Below, in pieces: positions 45,279-54,260 of a stretch of DNA of 64,000 nucleotides. Within the stretch, counting starts at the first letter, position 1. Every line of letters starts with the position of its first letter. A model generated the notes under the pieces. It ran no database searches. It saw nothing but the letters and a program-made list of their open reading frames with translations, and was not told the DNA's origin. Location of the stretch: positions 248,001 through 312,000 of the forward strand of contig NZ_FNYS01000002.1 of the NCBI RefSeq assembly GCF_900109075.1. The letters run 5' to 3'. The stretch comes from Myroides marinus (GTDB taxonomy: Bacteria > Bacteroidota > Bacteroidia > Flavobacteriales > Flavobacteriaceae). The position numbers and the translations under genes are program-made.

Positions 45279-46754
45279 TTACTTAGATTTAAAAGCATCT
45301 AATGTGCTGTACTTTTCTTTTTTATAAATTTTCTCAATGAATTTAAACACTGGAGCCTGAAAGAACATACCAATAATACCAACTATTGCTAATGTCACAA
45401 CACCGCCCCAGAATCCACATATTGCAGCTCCTATATAATAAAATATCACAGGCAAGAATAACTTAGGCAATGAGATTAACATTACCCTAAGATTAAAAGC
45501 ATTCTTATCGCCGAACACATTCTTATTAGCAGTTAAATCCACAGGGCTTTTTAGATATGCACCACCCCATAACACGATATACCCATTAACACCAATGTTA
45601 AACATTCCCATAGCCAAAATTAGATATACTAACTCCATACTCTTGTTTATATACAGGACAGCTCCTAACATAGATATAGCAGTACCTAGAGCAATGATAA
45701 GCCACTTAGACTTCAAGTAATTTTTATAAGTAATATTCTGCGTCATCATTAGTGGATAATACGAAGAGTCCCAACTAGGAACATACTGACCGAACATCAT
45801 CAAAAAACCTCCAGATACAAAGAATGCTACGAAAATCATCATAAACATAGGATACTCACCATTATGACCTGGCGTAAGTACTAAAAATCCATAAAACATA
45901 AATAAAATACTCATCAACACAGTAGTACGTGCACGCTTATTACGCATAATCAGTCTCAAATCATTCTTTAAGAACGAAGCATAAGTACCGAACCCATCTA
46001 GCCACTTCATCTCTTGAGTTGTACCTACTTCTACCTTAGTCTTTAGTAAGTCATCCATATACATATTAGTCACATAATAGCGAATAGTCAGCCAGATAGA
46101 AGCGGCTAATATTAATGCATACGCTAATACTAATACAGGATACTCATATACACTATACAGTAAGTACTGAGTATATTCTGTGCTGTCAAATAAATTAAAA
46201 TATTGTATCGCAGCTAAAGAACCGAATACTACTATTACAGCTATAAATACAGATTTATAAGATTCAATTAAGATATTGACGAAGTGCATTGTACACACGC
46301 ATAAGTATACAGCTACCACCCATGCTAACACACCTATTATAGAATATCCTTTACTCAGACAGACAATAGTAAAAGGGATAATAAACAGTAGTTGTACAAA
46401 GTTAAATGCACTAACAAAAGAACTACTGACATAGAACTTAACTATCTTAAGTTTCGGAATTGGTAATACGAGTAAAGGTTTTATACTAGCAGTAGGCAAT
46501 TTTTGCAACATAAATCTCATCATCATCTCAGCCACCATATAATACATCCAAAATCGGCTAATAACTTGTATAGGAGATCCCATACCTAGACCCGCCTTCT
46601 CGATGCTAAAGTAGCCACCAATACCTAAAAGCAAAAACATTAAACCAAAGTAAACAATAGCCAACCACTTAAACACTGTTAATACAGTATTCATGTCTTG
46701 GTTCTTGTTTCTCAATAGTCTTTTCTTTTCAAGAAAAACAAATAATTTATTCAT
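45279..46754 (-). CDS. DUF5687-family ABC permease
   Basis: The 491-residue protein is polytopic with about 10-12 hydrophobic segments, including FKWLAIVYFGLMFLLLGIGG (28-47), and pairs along the chain to residue 470. It has no periplasmic or nucleotide-binding domain. It is translated just before the ATPase gene and looks like the membrane half of an ABC-2-like exporter found in Bacteroidota. The function is not known. An Arg/Lys-rich N terminus (EKKRLLRNKNQ) should face the cytoplasm. Confidence 0.78.
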   Translation of the reverse strand: MNKLFVFLEKKRLLRNKNQDMNTVLTVFKWLAIVYFGLMFLLLGIGGYFSIEKAGLGMGSPIQVISRFWMYYMVAEMMMRFMLQKLPTASIKPLLVLPIPKLKIVKFYVSSSFVSAFNFVQLLFIIPFTIVCLSKGYSIIGVLAWVVAVYLCVCTMHFVNILIESYKSVFIAVIVVFGSLAAIQYFNLFDSTEYTQYLLYSVYEYPVLVLAYALILAASIWLTIRYYVTNMYMDDLLKTKVEVGTTQEMKWLDGFGTYASFLKNDLRLIMRNKRARTTVLMSILFMFYGFLVLTPGHNGEYPMFMMIFVAFFVSGGFLMMFGQYVPSWDSSYYPLMMTQNITYKNYLKSKWLIIALGTAISMLGAVLYINKSMELVYLILAMGMFNIGVNGYIVLWGGAYLKSPVDLTANKNVFGDKNAFNLRVMLISLPKLFLPVIFYYIGAAICGFWGGVVTLAIVGIIGMFFQAPVFKFIEKIYKKEKYSTLDAFKSK

Positions 46755-46921
46755 AGTTCAAAATGTAATAGTGATATATTAGTATCATTTATTACATTTT
46801 GTTACAACTTAATTACAATTATTTTTAATTTTCTTCATTATTATAAAAAGTACAAATAAGCAAAACTCTAATTTTCAATATTCTCTAACATTTGAGAAAT
46901 TCTTAAGTAAAGGGAAGTAAT

Positions 46922-46962
46922 AAAAAAAGAAGCTATTCTTCAATAAACAAGAACAGCTTCTT
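46922..46962 (-). terminator. Orphan minus-strand terminator-like hairpin
   Basis: Arms AAGAAGCT (46927-46934) and AGCTTCTT (46955-46962) have inner TTCTT/AAGAA pairing. On the minus strand seven T follow, while on the plus strand only TT follows the arm. No minus-strand gene ends here. It would stop a short minus transcript, or antisense from the gene at 47095. Confidence 0.45.
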
Positions 46963-47070
46963 TAAACCTAAAAACTAAAAAACTATAAAATTAACCTTCA
47001 ACTAATTATATTCAAAAACGATGCCGAAAATCACTTACACCCCATTTTCGTTATTTATATCAAAATAAAT

Positions 47071-47078
47071 TATCTTTG
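47071..47078 (+). promoter_or_regulatory. Candidate -7 element (TATCTTTG) just before the 135-aa gene
   Basis: Full match to TAnnTTTG, only 16 bp before the ATG at 47095. Transcription would start about 10 nt before the start codon, giving a very short leader. Confidence 0.55.
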
Positions 47079-47094
47079 ACACAAATTACAAAAG

Positions 47095-47502
47095 ATGAAA
47101 AAAGACATTGAGATTCCTGTAGTAAAGGACATAGAGATTGCTATTATAAAAGAATACAATGAAGAGTTCTTAGCGGACTCATGGTATGCATACCTATTTA
47201 ATAACTCAGACCAAGAGATCGAAGCTATCTTAGTGGTATCACAAGCCGTAGGTGAAATTAATGGCGAAGTGAGAGGAACAGGAGTATTTAGACATGCTTT
47301 TAAATCTCTAGCTCCTAAAGAGAACATCAAAATCGAATTACTAGACGAATCAGTATTCAAACTAAGCAATACATTTATGCTTACTTTCTTCCAAGGAGGT
47401 AAACTATATGACAAAACATTTACGTTCATCCAAGATTCTTTAGGTGATGCACATTTAACTACGCTTCCTTTTACTACTAAAAAAGGAATTGTAATTAAGT
47501 AG
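47095..47502 (+). CDS. Conserved flavobacterial protein of unknown function
   Basis: The 135-residue soluble protein is not one I can place in a known family. There is no signal peptide or membrane segment. The sequence is a regular mix of hydrophobic and charged stretches (AILVVSQAVGEI, FMLTFFQGGKLYDKTF) compatible with an all-beta sandwich. A strong -7 match sits just upstream, which supports the gene being real. It precedes the dihaem cytochrome gene by 90 bp, but nothing ties the two functionally. Confidence 0.75.
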   Translation: MKKDIEIPVVKDIEIAIIKEYNEEFLADSWYAYLFNNSDQEIEAILVVSQAVGEINGEVRGTGVFRHAFKSLAPKENIKIELLDESVFKLSNTFMLTFFQGGKLYDKTFTFIQDSLGDAHLTTLPFTTKKGIVIK

Positions 47503-47592
47503 TCTGACAGCTTGCTACATACACTCTAATTTATAATCAATCCAAAAGTTAGTTTGCTTAATTTGCTACATATAACTTAAAACTAGATTATT

Positions 47593-48009
47593 ATGAAAAT
47601 GAAGAATGTATTGAGTATAGTAGCATGCCTTACTGTACTTATCACACTGTTTTCTTTCAATACCAACACGTTTAGTAAAAAAGGAGATACAGAGTGGAAA
47701 AACTTAAAAGTACTACCTAAAGACATCTCTAATGATAGTCTTAAAGGACTAATGAGAGGGTATAATGATGCACTAGGTGTAAAGTGTAGTTACTGCCATA
47801 CTTCTATAGAAGGAACAGATAAACTAGACTTTGCAGCTGACACTAAGAAAGAAAAAGAGTTCGCTAGACATATGATTACGATGACTCATAAGATCAATGC
47901 AGAAAACTTTAACTGGGATAATCACCCTAACCCAGAAACTATTGATGTAGTTAGCTGTACCATGTGTCACCGAGGCACAACTAATCCGAGCAAGACTTTA
48001 AAAAAGTAA
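47593..48009 (+). CDS. Dihaem c-type cytochrome (photosynthetic reaction-centre cytochrome-like family)
   Basis: The 138-residue protein has an N-terminal signal or anchor helix (about 5-24) and two CxxCH haem sites, C65-S-Y-C68-H69 and C122-T-M-C125-H126. The spacing and the MRGYNDALGVKCSYCH context resemble the CytoC_RC family seen in non-photosynthetic Bacteroidota. Met residues near the sites (M54, M94, M97) are possible distal ligands. It probably carries electrons in the periplasm. No reductase or oxidase gene is next to it, so its partner is unknown. Confidence 0.83.
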   Translation: MKMKNVLSIVACLTVLITLFSFNTNTFSKKGDTEWKNLKVLPKDISNDSLKGLMRGYNDALGVKCSYCHTSIEGTDKLDFAADTKKEKEFARHMITMTHKINAENFNWDNHPNPETIDVVSCTMCHRGTTNPSKTLKK

Positions 48010-48018
48010 ACCATAGAT

Positions 48019-48051
48019 AAGCAGTGTTTTAATAAAAACACTGCTTTTTTT
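48019..48051 (+). terminator. Terminator of the cytochrome gene
   Basis: AAGCAGTGTTTT-AATA-AAAACACTGCTT followed by T-rich sequence, 10 bp after the stop codon. Confidence 0.85.
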
Positions 48052-48101
48052 ATACCCTTTATTCAAACCAATGTGTTATTTTCTTACATTTAAGTACGAA
48101 T

Positions 48102-49850
48102 ATGCTAAAACGTACTACAATCAAAGTTTTAATACTTAAAATGAAGAATATGAAACACACGCATAGGTTCCAAGTATCTGTAACGGATAAATATTTGCTT
48201 TTTCCTTATCACGATAAGAGCGACGAAAGTCAAATAAGCATTTTAGACAACAAAGGGAATGTAATAAGGCAATTCCATACCCGTATCACAGATAAGCCTC
48301 CATTGTATTACATAAAGTTTGATAGTGCCGAACTGCTCCATACTACAGTAGTACTTTCGATAGTAACAGATCTTCCACTAAACAGTGTTACAGATATTAT
48401 CAAACAGTCTAGTGATCCCGACCCTACCACTCTAGACGACTTCAGACCAGTATACCACTTTACAGCTCCTACAGGATGGTTAAGCTCTCCTAATGGACTA
48501 TTCTATAAAAAAGGAAACTACCACCTATATTATCAACACAATGCCTATGGCAACAAATATGAGAACATCATCTCCACACATGCTGTCTCAGATAATATGA
48601 TCGACTGGCATACTAAAAACACCCCAACACATATAGGCAACATAAACGAAACTCACAATAAGAGTATCGTTATAGACAAAGAGAATATAGCTGGTTTTGG
48701 TAAGAATGCTATCCTCGCATTTTATACTTCCTGTATGTCTCCTTATAGCATACACCTAGCTTATAGCTCTAATAAAGGCAAAACCTTTACCTCATATACA
48801 AATAATCCTATCCTAGCTTACAATACAGACCAAGAGATCAACGATCCTAAAGTCTTCTGGCATGATGCTTCTAAGAGTTGGGTCATGGTTATACCCACTT
48901 CACCTACTATCTCTATCTATAACTCTAGCAATCTTAAAGATTGGAATAAACTAAGTGATTTTGGCGTTGGTATAAGCTCTAATAAAGGAACATGGCACTC
49001 ACCTGACTTATTCGAACTTCCGTATGGCAAAACCACAAAATGGGTACTCCTGCTAGACACAAAAACAGGTGCTCCTAATGGAGGTAGCGGTACACAGTAC
49101 TTTATAGGTGAGTTTGACGGAAAGACCTTCACTGCAGATAACACCTCTACTGCTTTATGGCTCGACTATGGCAAGGATCACACTTCGAGTATGATATGGC
49201 ATAATACTCCTAAAGATAAAGTAACCTATATAGCATGGATGAGTAACTGGGAATATACTAAGAACCTTCCGTCTAAGGCATTTAAGAACGCAATGACTAT
49301 ACCTCGTAACTTAGAGCTTGGAACTAATGGAGAACAAATCGTACTCAAAAGCTACCCAGTCAAAGAGCTAAAGAAGATACGTGAAGAAGTCTCTGAGTTC
49401 CAAACTCAGTTATTAGACAAATCACTAAATATACAGTACTTCCTAGATGATAATCAGGGAGCCTATGAGATTATACTAGAGTTTGACATCGTTGATACTA
49501 AGACACAGAGAGTAAAGTTTAGTTTACTCAACACTGAAGGCGAAAGACTGCAATACACCTTAGATCTAACAAAAGGTTTACTCTTAGTAGATCGATCTGA
49601 GAGCGGAGATTGCTCATTCTCTAAGCGATTTAGCAAGAAGCTAATCACCGCGCCTCTACAAGTCGAAAAGAAATATAAATTCAAATTGTATGTAGATAAA
49701 TGCTCAGCAGAACTGTTCTTAAACAAGGGAAAAACAGTTATGACTAACCTTATCTTTCCTTCAGAACCTTATAATAGCCTACAGCTATCAGTAGAAGAAG
49801 GTAGAATAGACATTACTAAGTTCAGAGTACACAGTCTACACAATTCATAA
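48102..49850 (+). CDS. GH32-like protein with both catalytic carboxylates replaced (probable pseudo-enzyme)
   Basis: The 582-residue protein has a GH32 five-blade propeller at about 115-420 and a C-terminal beta-sandwich at about 430-580. The motif that is WMNDPNG in active members reads WLSSPNG (W126-G132), so S129 replaces the nucleophile Asp. The WECPD motif reads WHSPD, so H299 replaces the acid/base Glu. The stabiliser Asp is kept (NDPKVF, D248). Both changes are plain in the DNA codons. There is no signal peptide, and the N-terminal ~115 residues form an extra beta-rich part. The start could also be 48141 or 48150. Hydrolysis of fructans is unlikely; a binding or altered role is inference. 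Confidence 0.8.
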   Translation: MLKRTTIKVLILKMKNMKHTHRFQVSVTDKYLLFPYHDKSDESQISILDNKGNVIRQFHTRITDKPPLYYIKFDSAELLHTTVVLSIVTDLPLNSVTDIIKQSSDPDPTTLDDFRPVYHFTAPTGWLSSPNGLFYKKGNYHLYYQHNAYGNKYENIISTHAVSDNMIDWHTKNTPTHIGNINETHNKSIVIDKENIAGFGKNAILAFYTSCMSPYSIHLAYSSNKGKTFTSYTNNPILAYNTDQEINDPKVFWHDASKSWVMVIPTSPTISIYNSSNLKDWNKLSDFGVGISSNKGTWHSPDLFELPYGKTTKWVLLLDTKTGAPNGGSGTQYFIGEFDGKTFTADNTSTALWLDYGKDHTSSMIWHNTPKDKVTYIAWMSNWEYTKNLPSKAFKNAMTIPRNLELGTNGEQIVLKSYPVKELKKIREEVSEFQTQLLDKSLNIQYFLDDNQGAYEIILEFDIVDTKTQRVKFSLLNTEGERLQYTLDLTKGLLLVDRSESGDCSFSKRFSKKLITAPLQVEKKYKFKLYVDKCSAELFLNKGKTVMTNLIFPSEPYNSLQLSVEEGRIDITKFRVHSLHNS

Positions 49851-49854
49851 CACA

Positions 49855-49884
49855 AAAGCCCCTCTAGGTACTAGAGGGGCTTTC
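49855..49884. terminator. Bidirectional terminator between the GH32-like gene and terC
   Basis: AAAGCCCCTCTAG-GTA-CTAGAGGGGCTTT, a 13-bp GC-rich stem. Confidence 0.85.
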
Positions 49885-49905
49885 TTATATTATATAATTA
49901 GTTTT

Positions 49906-50898
49906 TTACTTAGTGCTAACCTCTTTTTTAGGAGGAAACATAAATGATGCTATTACTGATAAAGTTAATACACCACCGATAACAGATAACGACACCATAG
50001 AGTCTACGTGGTAGAATGGTGATATTATCATCTTAGTACCAATAAACGCAAGTATAATTGCTAAACCATATTTCAGTTTAGAGAACTTATCCATAAAGTT
50101 AGCCAACAAGAAATAAAGTGATCTCAAACCTAATATAGCGAAAATATTAGATGTATATAAGATGAATGGATCATCAGGTGCAATAGCGAAAATAGCTGGA
50201 ATACTATCTACTGCAAAGATCACATCCGTAAATTCAATTACCATAAGAGCAACGAACAATGGGGTTACCATACGCACTCCATTCTTAACAGTGAAGAACT
50301 TCTCTCCATCATATTCATCACTTACCTTAAAGAACTTGTGTACCATACGCACAGCAAAATTCTTAGACAAGTCTTCATTCTCATCGTGCTCATCCTTAGC
50401 GAACCACGATTTAATACCAGAGATAAGTAAGAATACCCCGAATACAGTTAATACAGCATTAATCTCTACTGTCTGACCAAAGATCTCCATAGCAGGTAGA
50501 TAAGTCATATTAATGATCTCAACACCAGCGAAAATAAAGATCGCTCTAAATACTAAAGCTCCAATTATCCCCCAAAACAAAACTCTGTGATGTAACTCCT
50601 TAGGTACTTTAAAGAAAGTAAATACTAATATGAATACAAATAAATTATCTACAGAGAGAGCCTTTTCTATCCAATAAGCTGATTGGAATCGTGCGAAGTT
50701 CTCGAAGTCCATATAATAATATATCACTCCACTAAAACACATCGCTAGACCAATCCATACTACAGTCCATATCAACGCTTCTTTAGTCGATACTGTGTGA
50801 CTATGTCTATTAAATACTCCTAAGTCAAGAAGTAGCATAATAATAACTACTACTCCGAATACCCCTAATAAACCAGGGTGATTAATTAAATGATCCAT
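49906..50898 (-). CDS. TerC/Alx-family metal-efflux membrane protein
   Basis: The 330-residue protein has about nine hydrophobic segments, with family motifs EKALSVDNLFVFI in an early helix and EFTDVIFAVDSIPAIF in a later one. The paired acidic residues in these motifs are thought to bind Mn2+ or Ca2+ in Alx/TerC proteins. The cytoplasmic insert around 165-200 is rich in D/E/K. No tellurite gene cluster is near, so the housekeeping role in metal (Mn2+) export at the membrane is more likely than tellurite resistance. A weak -7-like site (7/8) is at 50924-50931. Confidence 0.87.
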   Translation of the reverse strand: MDHLINHPGLLGVFGVVVIIMLLLDLGVFNRHSHTVSTKEALIWTVVWIGLAMCFSGVIYYYMDFENFARFQSAYWIEKALSVDNLFVFILVFTFFKVPKELHHRVLFWGIIGALVFRAIFIFAGVEIINMTYLPAMEIFGQTVEINAVLTVFGVFLLISGIKSWFAKDEHDENEDLSKNFAVRMVHKFFKVSDEYDGEKFFTVKNGVRMVTPLFVALMVIEFTDVIFAVDSIPAIFAIAPDDPFILYTSNIFAILGLRSLYFLLANFMDKFSKLKYGLAIILAFIGTKMIISPFYHVDSMVSLSVIGGVLTLSVIASFMFPPKKEVSTK

Positions 50899-51015
50899 GT
50901 TCTATTTTTTAACTCGACAAAACTAAAAGTAATATTCTCCCCCAAGAGAAACCCTCTTAACTAACATTAAATCAACAAATTACAAACTTACTTTTAAACA
51001 GCCAAAAAACAGAGT

Positions 51016-51049
51016 AAAAAAATAACCTATTGAATTTCAATAGGTTATT
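51016..51049 (-). terminator. Terminator of gpsA
   Basis: ATAACCTATTGAA / TTCAATAGGTTAT, 13 bp of stem. On the minus strand a T-run follows. It is about 50 bp after the stop codon. Confidence 0.78.
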
Positions 51050-51096
51050 GACTATATTTTTTCAAAAAACAAAACACGGTCAATTAGATATTTTTT

Positions 51097-52092
51097 TTAA
51101 TCTAATTTCTCAGTTAGTTTTCTAAATACCTTTTTAGGATCTTTTCCGTTGTATAATATTTCATATACAGCATTGATTATCGGAGTTTTAGCACCATACT
51201 GTTTATTCAGTTCATACGCACTCTTAGTCGCGTAGTACCCTTCCGCTATCATATTCATCTCCATCTGAGCAGACTTTACTGTATATCCCTTTCCTATCAT
51301 ATTACCGAACATACGATTACGAGAGAACAGAGAGTATCCTGTCACTAATAAATCTCCTAGATAAGCCGAATTATTAATATTACGCTTCATACGGTGTACT
51401 TTCTTGATAAACTTCTTCATCTCGCGAATAGCATTACTCATTAGCAGAGCCTGGAAGTTATCGCCATACCCTAATCCATGAGCTATACCACATGCCACAG
51501 CATAGATATTCTTAAGTACAGCAGCATACTCAGTACCGATGATATCATCAGTAGTCTTAGCCTTGATATAATGACTACTTACACAGTTAGAAATTACCTT
51601 AGCATACTCCTCCGTTTGACATGCGATAGTCAAATAAGACAAACGCTCTAAAGCAACCTCCTCAGCATGACAAGGTCCAGTTAGAACAGCTATATTCTCA
51701 TAAGGTACATTATATGTTTGGTGGAAGTGTTCTCCCACGATAAGACTAGTTTCAGGAATAATCCCTTTAATAGCAGAGACAATTACCTTTCCCTCTAAGC
51801 TCACATGTAGATTAGTCATCTCTTGTGATAAAAAAGCAGACGGAATAGCGAATATCACATAATCAGCATAAGAGATAGCCTTATTGATATCATTAGTAAG
51901 TCTTAGTTGATCTACATCAAACTCCACAGAACTAAGATAGTTCGGATTGTGGTAATTTACTTTTATCTCTTCTAATGCAGACTCATTTCGCATATACCAT
52001 GCAATCTCAGTTAGGTTCTCGCTCAACATTTTTACTATAGCAGTAGCCCAGCTCCCACCACCTATAACTGCAATTTTTGGATATTCATTCAT
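51097..52092 (-). CDS. gpsA: NAD(P)H-dependent glycerol-3-phosphate dehydrogenase
   Basis: The 331-residue cytoplasmic enzyme has the Rossmann motif IAVIGGGSWATAIVKML, VIFAIPSAFL, GPCHAEEVAL, and the catalytic-domain segment EYAAVLKNIYAVACGIAHGLGYGDN with the conserved Lys. It makes sn-glycerol-3-phosphate from DHAP for phospholipid synthesis. The gene is monocistronic with a good two-part promoter (52114-52144) and a terminator. Confidence 0.95.
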   Translation of the reverse strand: MNEYPKIAVIGGGSWATAIVKMLSENLTEIAWYMRNESALEEIKVNYHNPNYLSSVEFDVDQLRLTNDINKAISYADYVIFAIPSAFLSQEMTNLHVSLEGKVIVSAIKGIIPETSLIVGEHFHQTYNVPYENIAVLTGPCHAEEVALERLSYLTIACQTEEYAKVISNCVSSHYIKAKTTDDIIGTEYAAVLKNIYAVACGIAHGLGYGDNFQALLMSNAIREMKKFIKKVHRMKRNINNSAYLGDLLVTGYSLFSRNRMFGNMIGKGYTVKSAQMEMNMIAEGYYATKSAYELNKQYGAKTPIINAVYEILYNGKDPKKVFRKLTEKLD

Positions 52093-52113
52093 ACACTAAG
52101 TTTATTAGTTGGT

Positions 52114-52144
52114 CAAAAGTAAGTAAAAAACACATTGCAAACAA
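52114..52144 (-). promoter_or_regulatory. Candidate gpsA promoter with -33 TTG and -7 TACTTTTG
   Basis: On the minus strand TTG (52142-52144), 20 bases of spacer, then TACTTTTG (52114-52121). This fits the Bacteroidota promoter pattern (TTG-N17-23-TAnnTTTG). It is 21 bp before the start codon. Confidence 0.6.
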
Positions 52145-52376
52145 TTACATACTTAATAGCTTATGATGAAAGATTACATAATTTATTCAACAAAAATTGA
52201 AATATATCTAACTTTTAATCAAATAACAGCTCTTAAAAAACACTTTTGTTTACGTATCCACATTTTAGTTTAATTAACGACAAAGCATATAAAAACACTT
52301 TAAACCATCACTTTTAGATTAAATTAACAGTAAAAAATGCATACTGCTAATCTAATCCCCTAAAACAGACCATAAT

Positions 52377-52410
52377 AAAAAAGCACACTAGTCTGACAGA
52401 CAGTGTGCTT
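52377..52410 (-). terminator. Terminator of the iron alcohol dehydrogenase gene
   Basis: AAGCACACT / AGTGTGCTT outer stem with GTCTG-A-CAGAC inner stem. On the minus strand a T-run follows. It is about 20 bp past the stop codon. Confidence 0.82.
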
Positions 52411-52429
52411 AAGAACTTATTTAATATCT

Positions 52430-53587
52430 CTATAAACTCATTTTTACTATTTCTCGCACTTTAGCAGGAGTGATATTTTTCTTTTCACCCATAGCTACCC
52501 AGCCACGTTCTTCAAATCTATTAACGATCCATTCTACAGCGCGATTACCATCATCTGTATAATCACTTAACTTAGTCTGTACCCCTAACGAATGGAAAAA
52601 CTCTACCATCTTATCAATAGCCTCTCTAGCTACCTCATCATCACTACCATTAAGGTTAAACACTCTACGTCCTAGCTGACTTAGTTTCTCCTTCTTAGTC
52701 TCCAGCATCACCCTATATAAGTTAGGCCCTATGATAGCTAACGTTCTACCATGGTCTATGCCATAAAGTGCTGTAAGCTCATGACCAATAGCATGCGTCA
52801 CCCAGTCCTCGTGTACACCCTTCGAGATAAGCCCATTTAGAGCCATTGTACAGCACCACATATAGTTCATGGCTGCATCGTAGTCTGTAGGATCTTTTAG
52901 TACCTTAGGAGCTACCTCTATAAGTGTCTGAAGGATACCTTCTGCAAATCTGTCTTGTACTGGAGCATTCTGTGGATAAGTAACATACTGCTCTAACACA
53001 TGGATAAACGCATCCGTGATACCATTAGCAATCTGCTTCTGCGGTAGAGAAGCTATCACCATAGGGTCACACACAGAGAACACAGGATATAATACCTCTC
53101 CTGAGAAAGAGAGCTTCTCCTGAGTCGCCTCGATTGTCACCACTGCACCACAATTCATCTCACTTCCCGTAGCAGGTAGCGTTAATATAGCTCCGTAAGG
53201 CATCGCCTTCCAGTTCACATTTAATTTCTTTTGAACAATATCTATAGAGTTTCCTTCATAGTGTACCGCGGCAGAGATAAACTTCACCCCATCTATCACA
53301 CTACCACCTCCTACACCTAAGATAAAGTCAACCTTTTCTCTCTTTATAACCTCTACAGCCTTTACTAAAGTCTCGTACTTAGGATTAGGCTCCACACCAC
53401 TAAACTCTACTACATCATACCCTACTAATGCCTCTATTACCTGAGCGTGCACACCATTCTTAAGTATGCTACCTCCTCCGTATACGATAAGCACTTTACT
53501 CTTCTTATCTATATACTTATTGATCTCAGCTATCTGCCCCTTACCGTATAATAAACGGGTAGGGTTATATAATTCAAAATTCAACAT
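52430..53587 (-). CDS. Iron-containing alcohol dehydrogenase (YqhD/BdhA-like)
   Basis: The 385-residue group III alcohol dehydrogenase has the nucleotide-binding GVGGGSVIDGVKFI motif. The metal-binding residues lie in NGITDAFIHVLEQYVTYP (Asp and His) and GVHEDWVTHAIGHELTALYGIDHGRTLAI (two further His). It reduces aldehydes with NAD(P)H in the cytoplasm. The sequence is of the NADPH-preferring YqhD/BdhA type, which detoxifies aldehydes. It is a single-gene unit with its own terminator. Confidence 0.92.
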   Translation of the reverse strand: MLNFELYNPTRLLYGKGQIAEINKYIDKKSKVLIVYGGGSILKNGVHAQVIEALVGYDVVEFSGVEPNPKYETLVKAVEVIKREKVDFILGVGGGSVIDGVKFISAAVHYEGNSIDIVQKKLNVNWKAMPYGAILTLPATGSEMNCGAVVTIEATQEKLSFSGEVLYPVFSVCDPMVIASLPQKQIANGITDAFIHVLEQYVTYPQNAPVQDRFAEGILQTLIEVAPKVLKDPTDYDAAMNYMWCCTMALNGLISKGVHEDWVTHAIGHELTALYGIDHGRTLAIIGPNLYRVMLETKKEKLSQLGRRVFNLNGSDDEVAREAIDKMVEFFHSLGVQTKLSDYTDDGNRAVEWIVNRFEERGWVAMGEKKNITPAKVREIVKMSL

Positions 53588-53624
53588 AATCTCTTTCTTT
53601 TATCTGTAATTACCTTATAAAAGT

Positions 53625-53654
53625 AAAAAAAGGAATGCTATCGCATTCCTTTTT
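53625..53654. terminator. Terminator upstream of the alcohol dehydrogenase and after nadD
   Basis: AAAAAGGAATGC-TATC-GCATTCCTTTTT, a perfect 12-bp stem with tracts on both sides, 10 bp after the nadD stop codon. Confidence 0.88.
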
Positions 53655-53663
53655 CACTCTTAA

Positions 53664-54251
53664 TTATTTCTTATAAAATAGGTTGTGGTCAATATATTTC
53701 CACACCTCTTTATCTAATAATGGCATAATATTTTTTCCTTCTTTAATAGAATCCCTAATAAACGTAGCTGATATCTCCATGATAGGAGCATTATCTACTA
53801 AGTGAATATTCGGGTGACTAAGTAGAGGATTGTCCTCCTGCTTATCCATAAATATACGCGGATACACATAGATAGCATATCGCTCTAGTAGTATCTCATA
53901 ATTCTTCCACTTCGGCAGACTATCCAGGTTATCCTGCCCCATTAGCAGAGAAAACTCATGCTTAGGGTAGCGCTCGTGAAGATGCGCCATTGTATTCACT
54001 GTATAGTTAGGTTGTGGAAGATTAAACTCTATATCAGAAGGTTTGATATAGTCATAGTCAGCCGTAGCTAAGTTGACCATATGTATTCTGTGAAAGTCCT
54101 CTAGCAGTCCCTTCTTCTTTTTCAGTGGACTATGAGGAGTCACCACCATCCATACCTCATCGAGATCAGTGTACTGCACCATATGGTTAGCAATCACTAA
54201 ATGCCCGATGTGAATAGGATTAAATGTCCCGAAATACAATCCGACCTTCAT
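53664..54251 (-). CDS. nadD: Nicotinate-nucleotide adenylyltransferase
   Basis: The 195-residue enzyme has the nucleotidyltransferase motif GTFNPIHIGHLVIA near the N terminus and a C-terminal EISATFIRDSIKEGKNI segment (the ISSTxIR motif). It makes NaAD from NaMN and ATP for NAD synthesis. It is 9 bp after gmk, the last gene of the yicC-gmk-nadD operon, and followed by a terminator. Confidence 0.95.
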   Translation of the reverse strand: MKVGLYFGTFNPIHIGHLVIANHMVQYTDLDEVWMVVTPHSPLKKKKGLLEDFHRIHMVNLATADYDYIKPSDIEFNLPQPNYTVNTMAHLHERYPKHEFSLLMGQDNLDSLPKWKNYEILLERYAIYVYPRIFMDKQEDNPLLSHPNIHLVDNAPIMEISATFIRDSIKEGKNIMPLLDKEVWKYIDHNLFYKK

Positions 54252-54260
54252 AGTATTCTC

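Larger units (their letters stand above)
46755..47094. other. Intergenic region between the DUF5687 gene and the next gene
   Basis: About 340 bp without a coding sequence. It contains an orphan minus-strand terminator-like hairpin (46922-46962) and, at the right edge, the -7 element of the plus-strand gene (47071-47078). Confidence 0.55.
52093..52429. other. Intergenic region between gpsA and the alcohol dehydrogenase gene
   Basis: About 337 bp with the gpsA promoter at the left and the alcohol dehydrogenase terminator (52377-52410) at the right. I see nothing else in the AT-rich middle. Confidence 0.6.

Noticed and set aside
47070..47429. Minus-strand frame opposite the 135-aa gene, considered because of the orphan terminator at 46922
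   Set aside because: Composition is that of an antisense shadow, while the plus-strand frame has a good promoter.
50899..51096. Manganese (yybP-ykoY-type) riboswitch upstream of terC
   Set aside because: I saw no matching conserved core in the terC leader.
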